NCBI RefSeq assembly: GCF_002217945.1
Contig: NZ_BCMG01000006.1
Span: 1-64,000, forward strand
Reading direction: 5' to 3'
Source: Secundilactobacillus silagei JCM 19001
GTDB taxonomy: Bacteria; Bacillota; Bacilli; Lactobacillales; Lactobacillaceae
Length of the DNA: 64,000 nt
Below, in pieces: positions 8,902-17,179 of this stretch (position 1 is the first letter of the stretch; each line of letters starts with the position of its first letter). The notes under the pieces were generated by a model. It was not told the origin of the DNA, ran no database searches, and was given only the letters and a program-made list of their open reading frames with translations. The position numbers and the translations under genes were made by a program.

Positions 8902-9552
8902 TTATTTGGAATCTTTACTTAGTGCCCGTACAATCAAATCTTCAATCATTTGCAGATCAGCATCTTCATCGAATTTAGCATCCGGAAGCAAGACCTGCTG
9001 CTGAATAAAGTAGCTTAATAGCTGACCGGCAATCGTGCGTAAGACCGCTGCTGGAGCTAAATCTGCCCGCAAACTGCCACTTCTTTTAAGGGTCTTATAA
9101 ATATAGTCGATAAACAGCGGTGCAGTTTCAGTCATGAAGTCTTGAAACATTGACCGCGTGTTCGCATTGGTCATGACCTGTGTCAAAAAGATTAGGGCCA
9201 CTTCCTTGTTTTTTTTCAAGAACTCATAGCGATTACGAACGAGGAAATGAATCTCGTCCCGCAAAGAAGTTGCTGCCGGAATATCCGACAGAAAATCTTC
9301 CCGATATTCAGGTAACAGATGGTCGATCATCGGTTTTAAAATGGCTTCCAACAAATCATCCTTGGTTTTAAAATACTTAAAAATCGTTGCTTGACTGATC
9401 CCCGCATTCTTAGCAATGGCCATGGTCGAAGTCCCGTCAAAGCCTTGTTTGGCAAATAACTCCAAGGCCGACAGCATGGCGGAACGTTTGCCATTTGGCA
9501 TTTCTTGTGCTTCAAGCCAGTCACGGTAGCTGGCCGAAATCTCCTGTTTCAC
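8902..9552 (-). CDS. TetR/AcrR family regulator of the ABC exporter
   Basis: 216 aa, starting with GTG and preceded by AGGGGG at good spacing. The N-terminal TetR HTH is clear (ALELFAKQGFDGTSTMAIAKNAGISQATIFKYFKTKDDLLEAI, about residues 25-70), followed by an all-helical ligand domain. It is the last gene of a three-gene operon 12 bases after the permease gene. The operon promoter carries overlapping TGAGT/ACTCA palindromes, the kind of site TetR dimers bind, so the protein probably represses its own operon until a ligand, perhaps the exported compound, appears. Confidence 0.9.
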   Translation of the reverse strand: MKQEISASYRDWLEAQEMPNGKRSAMLSALELFAKQGFDGTSTMAIAKNAGISQATIFKYFKTKDDLLEAILKPMIDHLLPEYREDFLSDIPAATSLRDEIHFLVRNRYEFLKKNKEVALIFLTQVMTNANTRSMFQDFMTETAPLFIDYIYKTLKRSGSLRADLAPAAVLRTIAGQLLSYFIQQQVLLPDAKFDEDADLQMIEDLIVRALSKDSK

Positions 9553-9564
9553 GCTGATTTCCCC

Positions 9565-10710
9565 CTATACTTTACGGTAACGTTTGAGTCCTCTTACATT
9601 TAAGAAGGTTAACACAACTAAGAAGATTAACAAAACCCCGATATCAAGACCAAACGAAGATAGGTTCTTCCCCTGCATCATGATACCAGTCACAGCATCA
9701 CCAGAGTACTTAATCGGAATAATGTAGGAAATATCCTTGATCCAACTGGCCATTGAATCCATTGGGATAATCCCGGAGAAGAAGATTTGCGGAATAATGA
9801 CCACTGGAATGAACTGCACCATTTGAAATTCCGAATTGGCAAAGGTCGATAGCAAAATACCAAAGGCCAGTGCCACCAACGCTAAGATCAAATTGATAAC
9901 GATGATGTTAAGGACGTTACCCACGACTTCGATTCCCAGTAACCAGATGGTCGCCATCACAATGATAATGGTCTGAAAAATAGCTAATATTCCATAACTG
10001 GCCATGTAGCCAAAAACGATCTCATACCGTTTGACCGGCGTCGCCAGCAAACGGGATAGGGTCCCACTGGTCCGTTCTTTTAACAATGCCATCCCAGAGA
10101 TCAAGAAGACAAAGAAGAACACGAAGAACCCCATTAATATAGGAAGCATTTTATCAAAGAAACCGGTATTGGAATCGCCGTAAACATAATGGTTGGTAAT
10201 CTGCGGAGCAGTTGCCTTTTTCTGTTTCGGCATTTGGCTTTGCAGCCGTTTTTGGACGGGTGCTGGCAGCGTTTTTTGCAGCTTACCAATTGTTTGGTGT
10301 GCCACGCCCAACTGCAACTTCATTTGATTGATGTTAGCTTGTGTCAACGCCGTCTTAAACGCCATCCTGGTAGCGGACGTCTTACTAGAGTCCGTGTTCG
10401 CATATGTCAGACTATAGTCATCACCCGTTTTATGAATGATCGAATCAATTTTATCCGCCTTCAGCGCTTGTTTAGCCTTCTTTTGGCTGACGTAATGATG
10501 GACACTGATGTGCTTGACTTGGTCCAAATTAGTCGAAACACTGGTGGTTACTCCAACCGTACCAATCTTTACACTAGTGGTTGAATTAGCGGTAAAGATC
10601 ACACTCATCAGCCATAACACCAGAATGGGCGCCAAAAACATCAATGCTAATGACCGCTTATCGCGCATCATTTCTTTTAAGACCCGTCGCATAATTGCAA
10701 ATGTTCTCAT
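9565..10710 (-). CDS. ABC-2 type transporter permease
   Basis: 381 aa. One N-terminal membrane helix (residues about 20-40), a long extracytoplasmic region to about residue 175, then five C-terminal helices starting at MLPILMGFFVFFFVFLISGM. ERTSGTLSRLLATPVKRYEI matches the ABC-2 exporter signature after the second helix. This is the YhgE/DrrB-like exporter layout with a large outside loop. The start codon overlaps the ATPase stop by four bases (ATGA). The two form a half-transporter pair that must dimerise. Substrate probably hydrophobic, not determinable. Confidence 0.9.
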   Translation of the reverse strand: MRTFAIMRRVLKEMMRDKRSLALMFLAPILVLWLMSVIFTANSTTSVKIGTVGVTTSVSTNLDQVKHISVHHYVSQKKAKQALKADKIDSIIHKTGDDYSLTYANTDSSKTSATRMAFKTALTQANINQMKLQLGVAHQTIGKLQKTLPAPVQKRLQSQMPKQKKATAPQITNHYVYGDSNTGFFDKMLPILMGFFVFFFVFLISGMALLKERTSGTLSRLLATPVKRYEIVFGYMASYGILAIFQTIIIVMATIWLLGIEVVGNVLNIIVINLILALVALAFGILLSTFANSEFQMVQFIPVVIIPQIFFSGIIPMDSMASWIKDISYIIPIKYSGDAVTGIMMQGKNLSSFGLDIGVLLIFLVVLTFLNVRGLKRYRKV

Positions 10711-11432
10711 TTGAATTCACCCTCTGCCTTTAAGAATACGTTTTCAATTGAATCCACCCGATACTGCGTCTTTAACGCCACGGGTTCATCAAACGCAATC
10801 ACCTTACCGCCTAATAGCAAGGCCACTTTATCGGTTAACTCCGCTTCGTCCATGACGTGGGTGGTAATCAAAATACTGCGTCCTTCGTCACGAATGGCAT
10901 CCAGTTCCTGCCAAATTTGCCGCCGTAACGCCGGATCGATTCCCACCGTTGGTTCATCTAACACGAGCAGTTCCGGATTACCCAATAAGGCAATCGCCAA
11001 GGATAATCGCCGCATCATCCCGCCGGAATAACCGCTGACCCGCTTATCCAAATCATCCTGCAGATCAACCACACTAGAAACGTGGTCAATGGATTCGCCT
11101 AACTCAGTCTTCTTAATGCCTTTCATTTCAGCAAAAAACTTTAAGTTTTCACGTCCCGACAGTGAGTCGTATAAGGCATCCGTTTGAGCCATATAACCGA
11201 TTCGAGCCAGCAGTTTTCGTTTAGGCATCACCTGGCCAAAAACCGTTGCGCTGCCGCCATCCGCAACTTCCATTCCCAACGCTGTTTTAATGACCGTCGA
11301 CTTCCCCGCACCTGATGGTCCGATCAGCCCCACGATTTGTTTTTTCATCACCGTTAAATTAACGTCTTCTAAAACAGTTTGCTTGCCAAATTTCTTCACT
11401 AAGTGCTTTAGATCAATAACCGCATCTGCCAT
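10707..11432 (-). CDS. ABC transporter ATP-binding protein
   Basis: 241 aa. It has all the ABC motifs: Walker A GPSGAGKS, Q-loop MAQTDALYDSL, signature SGGMMRRLSLA, Walker B LLVLDEPTVGID and the switch histidine in ITTHVMDEAE. It belongs to the DrrA/CcmA-like class that pairs with ABC-2 permeases. I place the start at 11432 because GGAGG lies just upstream; an upstream in-frame ATG at 11489 would put the operator inside the coding region. First gene of the operon ATPase-permease-TetR. Confidence 0.93.
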   Translation of the reverse strand: MADAVIDLKHLVKKFGKQTVLEDVNLTVMKKQIVGLIGPSGAGKSTVIKTALGMEVADGGSATVFGQVMPKRKLLARIGYMAQTDALYDSLSGRENLKFFAEMKGIKKTELGESIDHVSSVVDLQDDLDKRVSGYSGGMMRRLSLAIALLGNPELLVLDEPTVGIDPALRRQIWQELDAIRDEGRSILITTHVMDEAELTDKVALLLGGKVIAFDEPVALKTQYRVDSIENVFLKAEGEFK

Positions 11433-11464
11433 TTTGATTCCTCCATTCAAGGTAAGTAATTGAT

Positions 11465-11505
11465 TACTCACCAGTGAGTATACACTCACCTTTTAAAAAA
11501 AGCAA
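11465..11505 (-). promoter_or_regulatory. Promoter and TetR-type operator of the ABC exporter operon
   Basis: On the minus strand, TTGCTT (11505-11500), 17 nt and TATACT (11482-11477) form a promoter. The -10 is buried in two overlapping palindromes sharing one half-site: TACTCA-N4-TGAGTA (11465-11480) and TGAGT-N4-ACTCA (11475-11488). Binding there would block RNA polymerase. The TetR encoded as third gene is the obvious ligand; this is inferred from position. Confidence 0.7.
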
Positions 11506-11536
11506 CTCAAAAAGGCGCCTCCCGAGGGAAACGCCT
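11506..11536 (-). terminator. Terminator of the YdeI-like gene
   Basis: The minus strand reads AGGCG..CCC..GGG..CGCCT followed by TTTTTGAG, just past the stop codon at 11544. It separates this gene from the ABC exporter promoter. Confidence 0.7.
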
Positions 11537-11543
11537 ATCGCGA

Positions 11544-11789
11544 TTAATCTTTTGGCCGTGAATCGTATGCCCGCTTGGATTTGTAACCTGCTTTCAGGAC
11601 CGTTTTCATGACTTCAATGTGCCGTTGCTTAGTGGCTTCGGCCTTGGCCCCGAAAATAAAGCGGGCCCACTCCCGTTGATATCCTGGCGTTAAGTCGGTG
11701 AAAAGCTTTTGTAAATCAGTATTCTTAGTTAATAGTTCAGCAACTGCAGGAACATCTTTTTCGTAATCTGCTAACGGTTTTGACGCCAT
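11544..11789 (-). CDS. YdeI/OmpD-associated (OmdA-type) small protein
   Basis: 81 aa. The motif LTPGYQREWARFIFGAKAEATKQRHIEVM is the conserved C-terminal segment of YdeI/OmdA proteins, here split for reading as LTPGYQREWARF and KQRHIEVM. Full-length YdeI proteins also carry a DUF1801-like N-terminal domain that is missing here; short versions occur in Firmicutes. Molecular function unknown; some homologues are linked to bacteriocin or peptide resistance, which is not evidence for this one. It is a single-gene unit. Confidence 0.75.
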   Translation of the reverse strand: MASKPLADYEKDVPAVAELLTKNTDLQKLFTDLTPGYQREWARFIFGAKAEATKQRHIEVMKTVLKAGYKSKRAYDSRPKD

Positions 11790-11895
11790 TGACGATCCCT
11801 CCCTTTTTACTAGGTCATCAGTATAGCATTTTTAACGATCTAAGTTGACAAAAAATAAGGCCCACCAGCAGTCACTGATGAGTCTTATTATTTGA

Positions 11896-12669
11896 TTAAC
11901 GCCCGACATCCAACGCTTGATGTTTCAGCTTTGGAAAGACGATTCGATCGGCAATCCCCGTGATACTACCTTGGAATAGGAAGGCAAACAAGGTACCGAT
12001 ACCAATGTTGACCAAGCTGCCCGTCATGAGCACCGCAATGATCCCCATAATGGTCGGTGGTACATAGGAGAACCACATTGCCAGCGTCACGTTACCATGA
12101 CAATACCGGAAACGCAGAATCTGAGTTAGATCATCAGCTGGGTGCAAGACCAAGTTCACCCGTTGATAGATGGAGATGGCAGTTCCCATGCAAGCTACAC
12201 CGATAAAGTTGATGATCACGTACAACGTCACCATACCTGGCGAATAAGCGTTTGGCATAATGCGATTAAAGATGTCACCGAACCACTGAATGAATAGTGA
12301 GAAGGGTAACAGAAAGGCAAAGTTACCTAAAATCCGTTTCCATTCAAAATGGTGCATCAACGCTGCATTGAGCAGTGCGACAATCATTCCTAATACTAGG
12401 AAGGCCCAAAACAAGACCAGTGAATTATCTCCCAGTAAGGCATGACCTAAGTTCGATTCTGCCGCCGTCCAGTACGCGGAACCTAGAAACGACGGGTGAA
12501 TATGCGTGCTAGTAACCAACGTAAGGACGTTTCCCAGCGAGTTGATCACAAGCGAAATAGCAAAATATCCTAGCGATGCTGCCATACTAATGTTGCGGTG
12601 TGAAGATTGCGGGGACAATGTTACCTGTGGGTGAACTGCATTCATCGCTTTTTCACGCCCTTTCGTCAT
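11896..12669 (-). CDS. YczE/YitT-like integral membrane protein
   Basis: 257 aa with five or six predicted membrane helices (near residues 30, 75, 105, 145, 195 and 215). SLVINSLGNVLTL in the first helix and the overall pattern recall the YczE/YyaS/YitT-type membrane proteins, whose function is poorly known. The ATG overlaps the stop of the VOC gene by one base (TAATG), so it is the last gene of the fructokinase operon. That context suggests uptake or export of a sugar or polyol-derived compound, but this is inference. An internal ATG nine codons in is an alternative start. Confidence 0.6.
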   Translation of the reverse strand: MTKGREKAMNAVHPQVTLSPQSSHRNISMAASLGYFAISLVINSLGNVLTLVTSTHIHPSFLGSAYWTAAESNLGHALLGDNSLVLFWAFLVLGMIVALLNAALMHHFEWKRILGNFAFLLPFSLFIQWFGDIFNRIMPNAYSPGMVTLYVIINFIGVACMGTAISIYQRVNLVLHPADDLTQILRFRYCHGNVTLAMWFSYVPPTIMGIIAVLMTGSLVNIGIGTLFAFLFQGSITGIADRIVFPKLKHQALDVGR

Positions 12670-13067
12670 TACTTTGTCAGTTTTTCACAGAATTCAATCT
12701 TTTCGTGGTTAGGTCCTTGAATGTTGAAGAACCGGATACCATGATCCCAGAATGAAGGAATTGATTGAATTTCTTTGTCCAAGAAGGTAATCCCATCAAG
12801 TTCATGGACGGCCTTCCAGGCGTTGTCAATATCCGTTGCATTTAACGAAACATGGTTGATAGCACCGGTCTTCATCGTCACCGGATCGCCCTCCCAGGTT
12901 TCGATGATGTAATTACCGAGCTGCAAGAAGGCACAGCGGTTTTCACCGTTATGGAACAAACCGGCGACCTTAAAGCCCAGTTTCTTGTAAAATGCAATGG
13001 TGACGTCTAGATCTTTTGATGGAATCCCAACGTGTTGAATTCCCGTTACGTAATCAGTTAGTTTCAT
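12669..13067 (-). CDS. VOC (glyoxalase/bleomycin resistance fold) protein
   Basis: 132 aa, one VOC domain made of two beta-alpha-beta-beta-beta units. The first unit starts at GIQHVGIPSKDLDVTIAFYKKLGF and the second at AINHVSLNATDID; the conserved H in each and E near the C-terminus (NHEKIEFCE) are the usual metal ligands. Members isomerise, cleave or conjugate small metabolites. It is third in an operon with a sugar kinase and a zinc dehydrogenase, so a role in detoxifying or epimerising a sugar-derived intermediate is plausible. Confidence 0.85.
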   Translation of the reverse strand: MKLTDYVTGIQHVGIPSKDLDVTIAFYKKLGFKVAGLFHNGENRCAFLQLGNYIIETWEGDPVTMKTGAINHVSLNATDIDNAWKAVHELDGITFLDKEIQSIPSFWDHGIRFFNIQGPNHEKIEFCEKLTK

Positions 13068-13111
13068 GATTTATTACTCCTTAGTCTGATTTACTGAAAA
13101 CAACGTCCGGT

Positions 13112-14119
13112 TTACTTTTCGCCGCTAACTTTAACAACGGCCTTAGAAACGTTCGGAACCTTGCCTTCAAGGACATCAGCAACTTGTGAGAATTCCAATT
13201 CATGACTGATCAATGGCAATACGTCAACCTTGCCGCTAGCAAGCAATGCAATAGCATCTTCGAAAGCGTTCGGGTTAATGAATGAACCTTGGATGGTCAA
13301 TTGCTTTTGATAAACTTCGTAAGTGTTCATCTGGAAGTGCTGGTTAGGTTTGCCGACACCAAACATCAGAACTTGAGCACCCTTACGAGTAGCTTCAACG
13401 GCTTCTTCTTGAGTTTGTGGTAAACCAACGGCTTCGATAACAACATCGTAGTCACTAGGAACCTTGTCACGAGTGGTGTTATAAATGTTAGTAACACCGA
13501 ACTTGTCTTTGTTGAACTTCAGTGTGTCATCAATGATGCCGGCAAAGTCGACTTGGTGAACACCATAAGCTTCAAGCAATTGTACGAATAATTGACCCAT
13601 GAAGCCATCACCAATAACCAAAGCCTTTTGATATGGGGTCAACTTCAAAAGTTGAACACCGTGAACGGCACATGATAATGGTTCAGTAGTAGCACCAGCC
13701 TTTAATGAAACGCTGTCTGGTAAGTGGTAAACAACCTTTGCTGGAGCGGTGAAGAATTCTTCTAGGCCACCATCGCGGGTAACACCAACGGCTGACAAAC
13801 TGTCACATAATTCTGGACGGGCAGTCCGGCAATAGAAGCACTTGCCACAGTAGATGTTAGGGTCAACGGTCACACGGTCGCCGACTTTGAAACCATCAAC
13901 ATCGGCACCAACAGCTTCAACGATCCCTGAGTTTTCATGGCCTAAAACGATTGGTGGAACGGCGTTAGCTGAACCAGGAAGACCATTGTACAGTGCGTGG
14001 TCAGTCCCACAGATACCAGCATAGGCAGTGTGAACTAAAATCTCGTCAGCTTTAGGGGTTGGCTTGTTGTATTCCTTAATTTCCATTTTCTTAGTTCCAG
14101 TAAGTACTAAACTCTTCAT
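13112..14119 (-). CDS. Zinc-dependent medium-chain dehydrogenase (polyol/threonine dehydrogenase-like)
   Basis: 335 aa. Catalytic zinc ligands C37 (GICGTDH) and H61-E62 (GHENSG) are present, and the structural zinc is held by C91, C94, C97 and C105 with the canonical spacing. The Rossmann part starts near residue 165 (ALVIGDGFMGQL). The family oxidises sorbitol, xylitol, threonine or butanediol with NAD(P). Next to a fructokinase, oxidation of a polyol to a ketose that is then phosphorylated is the most natural reading, but the substrate is not proven. Confidence 0.9.
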   Translation of the reverse strand: MKSLVLTGTKKMEIKEYNKPTPKADEILVHTAYAGICGTDHALYNGLPGSANAVPPIVLGHENSGIVEAVGADVDGFKVGDRVTVDPNIYCGKCFYCRTARPELCDSLSAVGVTRDGGLEEFFTAPAKVVYHLPDSVSLKAGATTEPLSCAVHGVQLLKLTPYQKALVIGDGFMGQLFVQLLEAYGVHQVDFAGIIDDTLKFNKDKFGVTNIYNTTRDKVPSDYDVVIEAVGLPQTQEEAVEATRKGAQVLMFGVGKPNQHFQMNTYEVYQKQLTIQGSFINPNAFEDAIALLASGKVDVLPLISHELEFSQVADVLEGKVPNVSKAVVKVSGEK

Positions 14120-14149
14120 AAATAATCTCTCCTTTAAATTTTTAAATCA

Positions 14150-15046
14150 TTAGTCTACTAATTGATTAACTTCGCGAAAGGCTAAAGCAAAATTGCCAAT
14201 CGTAGCGGAACCATTGTGCTTTGCCAGTGGCATGGTGATGTATTTATCCAAATCACCGACATCGACATAATCATTCATTAAATCAGCGAAGTCCTTGCGT
14301 ACCTTCTTCAAGAATTCCTCACTGACGACCCCACCGCCAAAGACGATCTTTTGGGGACGAATCTGCAACGTGGTCTGCAAGGCTGCTTGCGCAACGTAGT
14401 AAGCCATGATGTCCCAAACATGATCGGTCAGCGGAATGTCTTGGCCCTTCTTGCCTGTCCGCGCTTCAAACGTTGGACCGGCAACCAGACCTTCCAGGCA
14501 ATCACCGTGATACGGGCAAATACCCTTGAAATCCAAATCGTCCGGATGACGTTTCAAGCGAACGTGACCAACTTCAGGATGTCCTAAAGTCCCAATGAAC
14601 TTACCATCCAGCACGGTGCCGGCACCAACGCCAGTACCAATGGTGTAATACGTCAACGCTTCAATCTTTTCGTTGAATAACGTTGATAAGGTATATTCAC
14701 CGTAAGCCGAGCCATTAACATCCGTCGTCCAATAAACTGGAATGTCAAAAGCCTTCTTCAACATCCCCAAGAAATTGGTGTTTGCCCAACCAGGTTTGGG
14801 GGTATCGGTAATGTAACCATATAAAGGTGCGTTTTTACGAATTTCAATTGGTCCAAATGACGCAACCGAAATAGCTTGCAAATCAGGAAACTTCTTAAAG
14901 AAATCAATTGATTTTTGAATCGTTTCCTCCGGGGTTGTTGTCGGATACTGGATCCGTTCCTGCACCCGATAATCTTCATTACCAACCGCCGCAACGAACT
15001 TGGTACCACCCGCTTCGATACTTCCTAATAGCATGTCATTCACCAC
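14150..15046 (-). CDS. scrK: ROK-family fructokinase
   Basis: 298 aa. GSIEAGGTKFVAAVG is the ATP-binding start of ROK sugar kinases, GVGAGTVLDG the phosphate loop, and GHVRLKRHP followed by CPYHGDC gives the His-Cys-His-Cys zinc site of fructokinases of this class. It converts fructose to fructose-6-phosphate in the cytosol. First gene of the operon kinase-dehydrogenase-VOC-membrane protein. The track start is GTG at 15046; ATG at 15034 starts exactly at the conserved domain and is equally likely. Expression probably falls under carbon catabolite control: a cre site lies 25 bases upstream. Confidence 0.88.
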   Translation of the reverse strand: MVNDMLLGSIEAGGTKFVAAVGNEDYRVQERIQYPTTTPEETIQKSIDFFKKFPDLQAISVASFGPIEIRKNAPLYGYITDTPKPGWANTNFLGMLKKAFDIPVYWTTDVNGSAYGEYTLSTLFNEKIEALTYYTIGTGVGAGTVLDGKFIGTLGHPEVGHVRLKRHPDDLDFKGICPYHGDCLEGLVAGPTFEARTGKKGQDIPLTDHVWDIMAYYVAQAALQTTLQIRPQKIVFGGGVVSEEFLKKVRKDFADLMNDYVDVGDLDKYITMPLAKHNGSATIGNFALAFREVNQLVD

Positions 15047-15070
15047 TCTTCAAAATTATTTAATGTATCT

Positions 15071-15084
15071 TGTAACCGCTTTCA
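15071..15084 (-). promoter_or_regulatory. cre-type catabolite repression site
   Basis: TGTAACCGCTTTCA fits the CcpA consensus TGNAANCGNWNNCA at every fixed position. It sits between the fructokinase start and the divergent LacI gene. Confidence 0.7.
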
Positions 15085-15164
15085 GTTATTAGATTAGCAT
15101 GGTCAGAGAAAATAAAACGGGTTTTATCGGGATTGGTGAAAATTACTTTTTCTTCTGGAATCCG

Positions 15165-15212
15165 TGAAAGCGCTTCAAGACAGCGCTTTCATGCTTCGTA
15201 AACGTTTACGAA
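15165..15212. promoter_or_regulatory. LacI-type operators between fructokinase operon and its regulator
   Basis: TGAAAGCGCT (15165-15174) and its exact inverse AGCGCTTTCA (15182-15191) flank a 7-nt spacer, each also resembling a cre half. Next to it TTCGTAAACGTTTACGAA (15195-15212) is a perfect 18-bp palindrome with the central CG typical of LacI-family operators. The likely reader is the LacI protein encoded 90 bases to the right. Confidence 0.75.
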
Positions 15213-15300
15213 AAAAGTACCCTTTTTACTCAAAATACCTTAAAATAGATTTATAAAACGAATTTAGTAACTCAATCAAACTTATTCGGGAGGCATTTTG

Positions 15301-16287
15301 ATGGCTGAAAACAATCGGCGCATTACCATTAAAGAAATTGCAAAAAAAGCTGGCGTCTCAATTGCGACCGTCTCGCGCGCGTTAAACGACCGGCCAGGTA
15401 TCAGTCTTGAAACTAAGGAACGCATTCAGCGCATCATCACCCGTTCCGGTTATCGGCCCAGTATGTTTGCGCGCAACATGCGTTCACAGCAAAGTAAAAT
15501 GATCGGTGTTATCGTGTCAAACGCGGCTAATGATTTCTTTAAAGATGTCACCCGAGCGATCCAGGATCAAGCAACGAAATATGATTTCACCGTTTTGATC
15601 ATTAACTCTGATGAAGATCCCGTTAAAGAACGCCAGGCAATCAAAATTTTACGCAACTACGACGTTTCCGGTTTTATCATTGCCAGCACTGATGAAACCA
15701 TTGACTACCCAAGTTTAGTCGGCAACACGCCAACGGTCTTTTTTGACCGCGCTCCTAAATCCGAAATTGCGCAGTTTGATACCGTGCTCGTCAACAACGA
15801 ATTCGGTGCGAAACTGGCCGTAGAAGAACTGATTCGCCAAGGCGCATCCAAGGTTGGTATTGTCGTCAGCGGTGTCCAGACTTCGGGTCAGGAACGTTTA
15901 AAGGGGTACAAACAAGCGTTGAAGGAATACCAGTTACCCATTAACGATAAGCTGATCTACACCAGTGACGTCCAGCAGCTAAAGGCCATGGATTACGTGA
16001 GAGACTTGCTGGTCAATCAAAAATGCGATGCCCTGTTTGCGGGTGATAATACCTTACTGATGGTGGTATTGGAAGAAATAAAACTGCTCAACCGCACGGA
16101 TATTAAAGTCGCAACTTTCGATAACATCACGTGGTTTAACTACTTTAAACAGCCGGTGATTTCGGTTAAGCAGCCAACCACGACCATTGGACACGAGACG
16201 GTTGACGCGCTCATCAACCGCATGAAGAACCCTCAACTGCCACCAAAAGTGAGACGGCTTTCCGTACAATTGATTCGGCGATCATAA
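15301..16287 (+). CDS. LacI family transcriptional regulator of the fructokinase operon
   Basis: 328 aa. The N-terminal LacI HTH is complete (ITIKEIAKKAGVSIATVSRALN with RPGISLETKERIQRI as hinge side), followed by a periplasmic-binding-protein-like sugar domain (IGVIVSNAANDFF at about residue 62). ATG at 15301 is preferred over TTG at 15298, with GGGAGG at 15288-15293. It is divergent from the fructokinase operon and separated from it by perfect palindromes, so it most likely controls that operon and itself. Effector probably a sugar or sugar phosphate. Confidence 0.92.
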   Translation: MAENNRRITIKEIAKKAGVSIATVSRALNDRPGISLETKERIQRIITRSGYRPSMFARNMRSQQSKMIGVIVSNAANDFFKDVTRAIQDQATKYDFTVLIINSDEDPVKERQAIKILRNYDVSGFIIASTDETIDYPSLVGNTPTVFFDRAPKSEIAQFDTVLVNNEFGAKLAVEELIRQGASKVGIVVSGVQTSGQERLKGYKQALKEYQLPINDKLIYTSDVQQLKAMDYVRDLLVNQKCDALFAGDNTLLMVVLEEIKLLNRTDIKVATFDNITWFNYFKQPVISVKQPTTTIGHETVDALINRMKNPQLPPKVRRLSVQLIRRS

Positions 16288-16314
16288 CCCCTACTCAGTT
16301 AAATAACAGAGAAT

Positions 16315-16384
16315 AAAAATAGCGACTGATTAACTGTATTTTGACGTGTTTCTCTAAAATACAGTCAATCAATCGTTATTTTTC
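16315..16384. terminator. Bidirectional terminator between convergent genes
   Basis: A long imperfect hairpin (AACTGTATTTT pairing with AAAATACAGT, flanked by AATAGCGA and TCGTTATT) ends in TTTTTC on the plus strand and in TATTTTTATTC on the minus strand. It serves the LacI gene and the convergent CadD-like gene. Confidence 0.75.
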
Positions 16385-16410
16385 ATATATAACAACTAAG
16401 AAATTAATAC

Positions 16411-17040
16411 TTACAGTAAATGCATTAAAAATCTAAACGTCCCATTATCCCACATCACATACAGCCCCAGTCCAATATAGACCACTGCCGTTATCCAGTT
16501 ACCGTAATTTTCTAGCAAAAGCGCGATTGTAGGTAATTTCACCATGCCATACCCCACAAAGCAGAACACCGTCAGCATGACTAGGAACGTCGCCAAAACA
16601 ATCAGAATTCCGTTTGCTCGTAACGTCACAAATAAGGGCACAAAAATACTGAGGTTATCAGCACTGGTCGCAATCGTAATCAAAACCACGTTCCAAAATA
16701 GCCGTCGCTTAGCATTTAATGTCTGATTGACCGTCGTTTTATCGTCATCATTTGAACCGCCAAACGTCAGTCTTACACCCATCCAGATCGGCACTAATCC
16801 CAGTAATCCAAGCATCCAGGGACTGGGAATAAAATGCAGGACAAAAGCCAGCGCCAAGGCCACCAGTACAACCAACGTGGAACCCAATAAGTCTCCTAGA
16901 TAGACTGAAAAGCGTTCACGCCACTGCTTGGTGTGGCCAAATATCAACATCAAAATAATCAAATAATCCACATTCGCTGACGTATAAGCCACGATGCCCG
17001 AAATAATCAAATGGCTCAAAATGACCTCTCTCCACTTCAT
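16411..17040 (-). CDS. CadD-family cadmium/cation resistance transporter
   Basis: 209 aa with six predicted helices. AYTSANVDYLIILMLIF in helix 1 and TIATSADNLSIFVPLF in helix 4 are the paired acidic signatures of the CadD (cadmium resistance) family, related to the LysE superfamily. Such proteins export divalent metals or act as permeases of similar size. No CadC/ArsR regulator gene is next to it, so induction by cadmium cannot be inferred from context. Confidence 0.85.
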   Translation of the reverse strand: MKWREVILSHLIISGIVAYTSANVDYLIILMLIFGHTKQWRERFSVYLGDLLGSTLVVLVALALAFVLHFIPSPWMLGLLGLVPIWMGVRLTFGGSNDDDKTTVNQTLNAKRRLFWNVVLITIATSADNLSIFVPLFVTLRANGILIVLATFLVMLTVFCFVGYGMVKLPTIALLLENYGNWITAVVYIGLGLYVMWDNGTFRFLMHLL

Positions 17041-17135
17041 CTGTTAATTTTCAATACTCAAATTTCATACTGTCACCTATTATCATATCGCATATTTAAA
17101 CAAGAACCTACGAAAAGTCTCATCGAATACTAAAT

Positions 17136-17178
17136 AAGCATCACGATTCCGACTTCGGTAATCGTGATGCTTATTTTT
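17136..17178 (-). terminator. Terminator of the DUF5776 surface protein gene
   Basis: AAGCATCACGATT (17136-17148) pairs with ATCGTGATGCTT (17161-17172) around a GACTTCGGT-containing loop. It lies right after the stop at 17180; the minus strand continues TTATTTAG. Confidence 0.8.
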
Positions 17179-17179
17179 A

